DNA from: Candidatus Omnitrophota bacterium
Lineage (GTDB): Bacteria > Ratteibacteria > UBA8468 > B48-G9 > JAFGKM01
DNA: 7,252 nt
Direction: 5' to 3'
NCBI GenBank assembly: GCA_022704985.1
Contig: JAKJFI010000044.1
Coordinates: 1-7,252 of the forward strand
The translations under genes were made by a program, and so were the position numbers. Of the stretch, positions 4,457 to 7,252 are shown one piece after another. Position 1 is the first letter of the stretch; each line of letters begins with the position of its first letter. The notes below the pieces were generated by a model. The model was given only the letters and a program-made list of their open reading frames with translations. It did no database searches and had not been told where the DNA came from.

Positions 4457-5773
4457 ATGAGTAAGCTGGCGGTTTTCGGAGGAGAAAAAGCGGTAAAATC
4501 GGAAGCGGGAGATATGTTCAGGTGGTCCAGAGTTACAAAGGAGATGGAGGATGGGGTACTGGAAGTGCTGAGGACAGGTTCCATGTCAGAAAGCGATTTG
4601 ACCATGAAATTTGAGAGGGGTTTTGCGGACTGGCACGGCATGACGTACGGGCTGGGATGCAATACAGGAACCGCGGCGTTGCACTGCGCCTTCTTCGGAA
4701 TCGGTATCGGGAAAGGCGACGAGGTTATCTGTCCGTCAATTACTTACTGGGCTTCCTGTCTGCCGGTTTTTTCTCTCGGCGGTACTGTGGTCTTTGCCGA
4801 CATAGACCCTGAAACCCTCTGTATCGACCCGGCGGATGTTGAAAAAAGGATAACCGAAAGGACAAAGGCGATTCTCGTAGTGCACTACTGCAGCAGGCCG
4901 GCCGATATGGATAGGCTTACCGCTGTTGCCCGGAAACATAACCTGAAAATAGTCGAGGATGTTTCCCACGCTCACGGGGCTTTGTATAAAGGAAAGATGG
5001 TTGGAACTTTCGGAGAGGTCTCTGCATTCTCCTGCATGAGCGGCAAGTCTTTCGCCATAGGCGAAGCCGGGGTCATGCTCACCAACGAAAAGGAGATATA
5101 CGAAAGGGCGGTTGCTTTCGGCCATTACGAGAGGCACGAGGGGCTTACGATTCAGGAATTGCTAAAGGGAGCGGGTCTGCCGTGGGGCGGGTACAAGTAC
5201 CGGATGCACCAGATGTCTGCGGCGGTTGGGCTGGTACAACTGAAAAAATACCCTTCAGAGATGGCGGAGATAGACAGGGCGATGAATTATTACTGGGACA
5301 GCCTTGAGGGCCTGCCCGGCATCAGGTCTCCAAGGCCTCCTGAGGGTTCCGGTTCAAGCATGGGCGGGTGGTATTCTTCAATAGGGCACTATAGAAGCGG
5401 GGAACTGGACGGACTTTCAATAACAAGGTTCTGCGAAGCCGTGCAGGCTGAGGGAGGCGGCATAAGTTCGGGCTGTAACATGGCGCTGCACCTGCATCCC
5501 TTGTTGAACACGCTGGATGTCTATAGTGACGGACGGCCTACCGTTATAGCAAATTCCGCGAAAGACATACGCGGGTTCGGAGGCCCGTTGCCTGTGAGCG
5601 AGGGTATCCAGTCGAAGGTTTTCAGGGTGCCGTGGTTCAAGAGTTACAACGGAAAGGTTATAAGGGAATATGCCGGTGCGGTTAGGAAAGTGATAGAGAA
5701 CTATAAGGAATTGCTGAAGGACGACCCGGGCAATCCGGAGAAGATGGGAAGCTGGAGTCTTTCATTCCGGTAA
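4457..5773 (+). CDS. DegT/DnrJ/EryC1/StrS-family PLP-dependent aminotransferase
   Basis: A 438-residue fold-type I aminotransferase of the sugar or cyclitol aminotransferase family. Visible landmarks are GCNTGTAALHCA at 67-78 (phosphate-binding turn), GDEVICPSITYWAS at 87-100, and VFADIDPETLCIDP at 112-125. These are followed by RPADMDRL at 147-154 and IVEDVSHAHGALYKGK at 165-180, where Asp168 should contact the PLP ring nitrogen. SGKSFAIGEAG at 195-205 contains the Schiff-base Lys197. KYRMHQMSAAVGLVQLKK lies at 247-264. The family transfers an amino group, usually from glutamate, to a keto-sugar or related ketone. It is somewhat longer than the usual 360-400 residues. GGGGGA at 4443-4448 supports ATG 4457, which abuts the micro-ORF stop, so co-transcription with the QueG-like gene is likely. 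The substrate cannot be told, and neighbouring sugar-nucleotide genes are absent here. Confidence 0.93.
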   Translation: MSKLAVFGGEKAVKSEAGDMFRWSRVTKEMEDGVLEVLRTGSMSESDLTMKFERGFADWHGMTYGLGCNTGTAALHCAFFGIGIGKGDEVICPSITYWASCLPVFSLGGTVVFADIDPETLCIDPADVEKRITERTKAILVVHYCSRPADMDRLTAVARKHNLKIVEDVSHAHGALYKGKMVGTFGEVSAFSCMSGKSFAIGEAGVMLTNEKEIYERAVAFGHYERHEGLTIQELLKGAGLPWGGYKYRMHQMSAAVGLVQLKKYPSEMAEIDRAMNYYWDSLEGLPGIRSPRPPEGSGSSMGGWYSSIGHYRSGELDGLSITRFCEAVQAEGGGISSGCNMALHLHPLLNTLDVYSDGRPTVIANSAKDIRGFGGPLPVSEGIQSKVFRVPWFKSYNGKVIREYAGAVRKVIENYKELLKDDPGNPEKMGSWSLSFR

Positions 5774-5865
5774 TGCTGGAAACAAAATCATCAGCTCCTT
5801 CCGGACTCTTTGACAAAGCGATGAAAAACGGAGGGGTTTGAGTGTTGGGGATTGAAAGAGAAAAA

Positions 5866-5889
5866 TGATACAATAAAAGTGATACAATA
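5866..5889 (+). repeat. Tandem direct repeat TGATACAATA
   Basis: TGATACAATA occurs at 5866-5875 and again at 5880-5889, a 14-base period with AAAG between. It lies just left of the REP-like palindrome and about 100 bases upstream of the glutamate dehydrogenase start. The TACAAT inside each copy resembles a -10 box; TTGGGG at 5845-5850 sits 18 bases before the first. It might be a promoter with a repeated operator, or a replication or insertion scar. Confidence 0.55.
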
Positions 5890-5973
5890 TACCCCCTCAC
5901 CGCTTATCATTGCGAGGGATGCTTTTATGACGAAGCAATCTCATAGCGCAAGACGCTCTCAATGACGGGGGTA
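5890..5973. repeat. REP/MITE-like palindromic repeat element
   Basis: The outer arms TACCCCC (5890-5896) and GGGGGTA (5967-5973) are exact reverse complements. Inner arms TCATTGCGAG (5907-5916) and CTCTCAATGA (5956-5965) pair at 9 of 10 positions. Between them lies GACGAAGCAATCTCAT. The combination of TCATTGCGAG, CGAAGCAATCTC and a closing CAATGACG is the hallmark of a dispersed intergenic palindrome family that I know from several anaerobic bacterial phyla. Only one copy is in this window. Its right edge runs into the ribosome site of the dehydrogenase gene and supplies a spurious upstream ATG at 5962. Confidence 0.65.
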
Positions 5974-5985
5974 AAGGAGACGCAA

Positions 5986-7197
5986 ATGGCGTTGATTTCG
6001 CTGGACAGGATGAAAGAAATAATGGATATTCCGGCAACGGCCGAGACACTGCTTAACAAGTCGGAAAAGGAGATAAGGTTTTCGCTTGCCCTGAAGATGT
6101 CGAAGGACGAGATTATCTGTTTTGATGCGTTCGTTGTTTACCACAACGTGGCTCTCGGTCCGGCAAAGGGCGGGATACGTTTTTCGCCCGGCGCCTCAAT
6201 GGATGAAACGAGAAAACTCGCCGAGATAATGACCTACAAGAATGCGCTGATGGGATTGCCTTTCGGGGGCGGAAAGTCGGGTATCTGTTTCGACCCGTAT
6301 AAGGTGAACGACTTCACCCGGATAGCGATAATAAAGAAATACGTGCACATGTTACGCGAAGAACTTAATTCCGGAGCATACATCCCTGCTCCGGATATGG
6401 GCAGTACGCCCCAGGATATGGCAATCGTCTATGGTGAAACCCACAGGCCGGAGTCGGTTACCGGCAAGCCAGTAATAATAGGGGGTCTGCCGGGGAGATT
6501 GCAGGCTACGGGACGCGGCATTTCATGCGCGGCAAAGCTCGGCGTCGAGAAAATACTGGGCAAACAGCTCAAAGATACAAAGGTAACTATACAGGGTTTC
6601 GGTAACGTAGGCAGATGGACCGCATATTTTCTCCATCAGATGGGCGCCAGGATAACAGGGATTGCAGATATCGGCGGCGCCGTGTATGACAGCAAGGGCA
6701 TTAACATAGATAAACTTTTTGAGTACGCTCCCACCAGCAGGAATACCGTGAAGGGTTTTCCCGGCGCAGAAGATATTTCGCCAGACGAAGTCTTGTCCAT
6801 GGAAACGGATTTGTTGATACCGGCCGCGCTTGAGAACGTCATTACGGCAGAGACCGCTCCGAAAATCCGTGCGAAGATGGTTGTCGAGGGGGCGAATGAC
6901 CCTACCACCGAAGAGGGTGAGAACTGCCTGTTGAAGAAAGGCGTGACGGTTCTCCCGGATTTCTTTGCGAACAGCGGCGGTGTGATAGCCTCCTACGTAG
7001 AATGGAGAAACTCCAAGTCGGGAAATCAGTCGTCGGAAGAAGAAGTTTTTGAGATTATAGATAAGAAAATAGAATCTTCTTTCCACGCGGCCCTGCGAGC
7101 GAAGAAGGAAAAAAAGTGCGGGAGTTTCAGAGAGGTCTTCTTTTCCCTCGCCTTGGATTCTCTTATAGAAGCTATGAGAGCAAGGCTATGGATTTAA
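5986..7197 (+). CDS. gdhA: Glutamate dehydrogenase (Glu/Leu/Phe/Val dehydrogenase family)
   Basis: A 403-residue, full-length member of the hexameric amino-acid dehydrogenases, catalysing reversible NAD(P)-linked deamination of glutamate to 2-oxoglutarate and ammonium. Landmarks are GPAKGGIR at 58-65, TYKNAL at 83-88 and GGGKSGI at 94-100 with catalytic Lys97. APDMGST at 135-141 carries catalytic Asp137. The Rossmann turn GFGNVG is at 204-209, VEGANDPTT at 300-308 and PDFFANSGGVIASYVEW at 324-340. Loop residues are slightly unusual (KSG for KGG, PDMGS for PDVGT). ATG 5986 is preferred because AAAGGAG at 5973-5979 precedes it by 6 bases; ATG 5962 lies inside the palindromic repeat and adds eight residues. 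It ends AMRARLWI, close to the common GWI terminus, so it is complete. Leucine or valine specificity cannot be excluded by eye. Confidence 0.93.
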   Translation: MALISLDRMKEIMDIPATAETLLNKSEKEIRFSLALKMSKDEIICFDAFVVYHNVALGPAKGGIRFSPGASMDETRKLAEIMTYKNALMGLPFGGGKSGICFDPYKVNDFTRIAIIKKYVHMLREELNSGAYIPAPDMGSTPQDMAIVYGETHRPESVTGKPVIIGGLPGRLQATGRGISCAAKLGVEKILGKQLKDTKVTIQGFGNVGRWTAYFLHQMGARITGIADIGGAVYDSKGINIDKLFEYAPTSRNTVKGFPGAEDISPDEVLSMETDLLIPAALENVITAETAPKIRAKMVVEGANDPTTEEGENCLLKKGVTVLPDFFANSGGVIASYVEWRNSKSGNQSSEEEVFEIIDKKIESSFHAALRAKKEKKCGSFREVFFSLALDSLIEAMRARLWI

Positions 7198-7252
7198 TTT
7201 AAGGATACGGGTGTCGGGCGGAAGGGGAGCGTCAAAATAAATCCATAGCCTT
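7182..7252. repeat. Perfect 15-bp inverted repeat spanning the gdhA stop
   Basis: AAGGCTATGGATTTA (7182-7196) is the exact reverse complement of TAAATCCATAGCCTT (7238-7252), separated by 41 bases. The left arm includes the last sense codons and most of the stop codon. The right arm ends exactly at the window edge, so its full extent is unknown. No T-run can be seen after it. Confidence 0.7.

Noticed and set aside
5820..5860. Intrinsic terminator after the aminotransferase gene
   Set aside because: Only CTTT/AAAG and loose CTCC/GGAG pairings exist, with no T-run in the right place.
5774..5985. CRISPR-like or attachment-site array before gdhA
   Set aside because: Only two direct repeats of 10 bp with a 4-base gap and one palindrome are present. 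There is no repeat-spacer regularity and there are no cas genes.
6523..7086. 187-codon minus-strand ORF inside gdhA
   Set aside because: The gdhA frame carries all family motifs, and the antisense frame has no recognisable domain or ribosome site.

Overview
This window reads as a fragment of an anaerobic, Gram-negative-type bacterial genome. It holds two tRNA-Ser genes, the remains of an IS630-type insertion sequence, a cluster of ankyrin-repeat genes, a small exported Met-rich protein, and three well-conserved metabolic genes: a QueG-like iron-sulfur protein, a DegT-family aminotransferase and a glutamate dehydrogenase. The exported protein with a Sec signal peptide implies a periplasm or cell envelope. 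The QueG-like protein and the REP-like palindrome ahead of the dehydrogenase resemble what I know from Planctomycetota (anammox type), Omnitrophota, Nitrospirota and Desulfobacterota. No lineage can be fixed from the sequence alone.

Layout. 1-444: tRNA-Ser(GCU) and tRNA-Ser(UGA), both on the minus strand, each with a plausible sigma-70-like promoter. The first lacks its discriminator base because the window begins inside it. 445-615: the 3' end of what looks like a decayed rhodanese-domain gene. 728-1386: a 659-bp stretch bounded by imperfect 21-bp inverted repeats. It holds an ORF for only the DNA-binding half of an IS630-type transposase. 1419-2628: an ankyrin locus on the plus strand, with a 27-codon N-terminal remnant followed by two intact ankyrin genes that overlap at ATGATG. 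2799-3238: a minus-strand gene for a small exported Met-rich protein with a hairpin just after its stop. 3456-5773: a QueG-like gene, a 24-codon basic micro-ORF and a DegT/StrS aminotransferase gene, tiled without gaps on the plus strand. 5774-5985: an intergenic stretch with a tandem 10-bp direct repeat and a REP/MITE-like palindrome. 5986-7197: the Glu dehydrogenase gene, whose last codons form one arm of a perfect 15-bp inverted repeat reaching the final base of the window.

How the parts may work together. The QueG-like and aminotransferase genes are probably co-transcribed, since the micro-ORF bridges them with a GTGA overlap and an abutting TAA/ATG. Their shared pathway cannot be read from the sequence. 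Glutamate dehydrogenase supplies or consumes glutamate, the usual amino donor of DegT-family enzymes, but it has its own leader and looks separately expressed. The left third (445-1510) looks like a decay zone: gene remnants, an IS remnant and several palindromes. I see no convincing complete new multi-gene system. The most unusual items are the HTH-only IS630 remnant whose promoter -35 box lies in its inverted repeat, the ankyrin pair with its remnant, the Met-rich exported protein, and the palindromes at both edges of the dehydrogenase gene.
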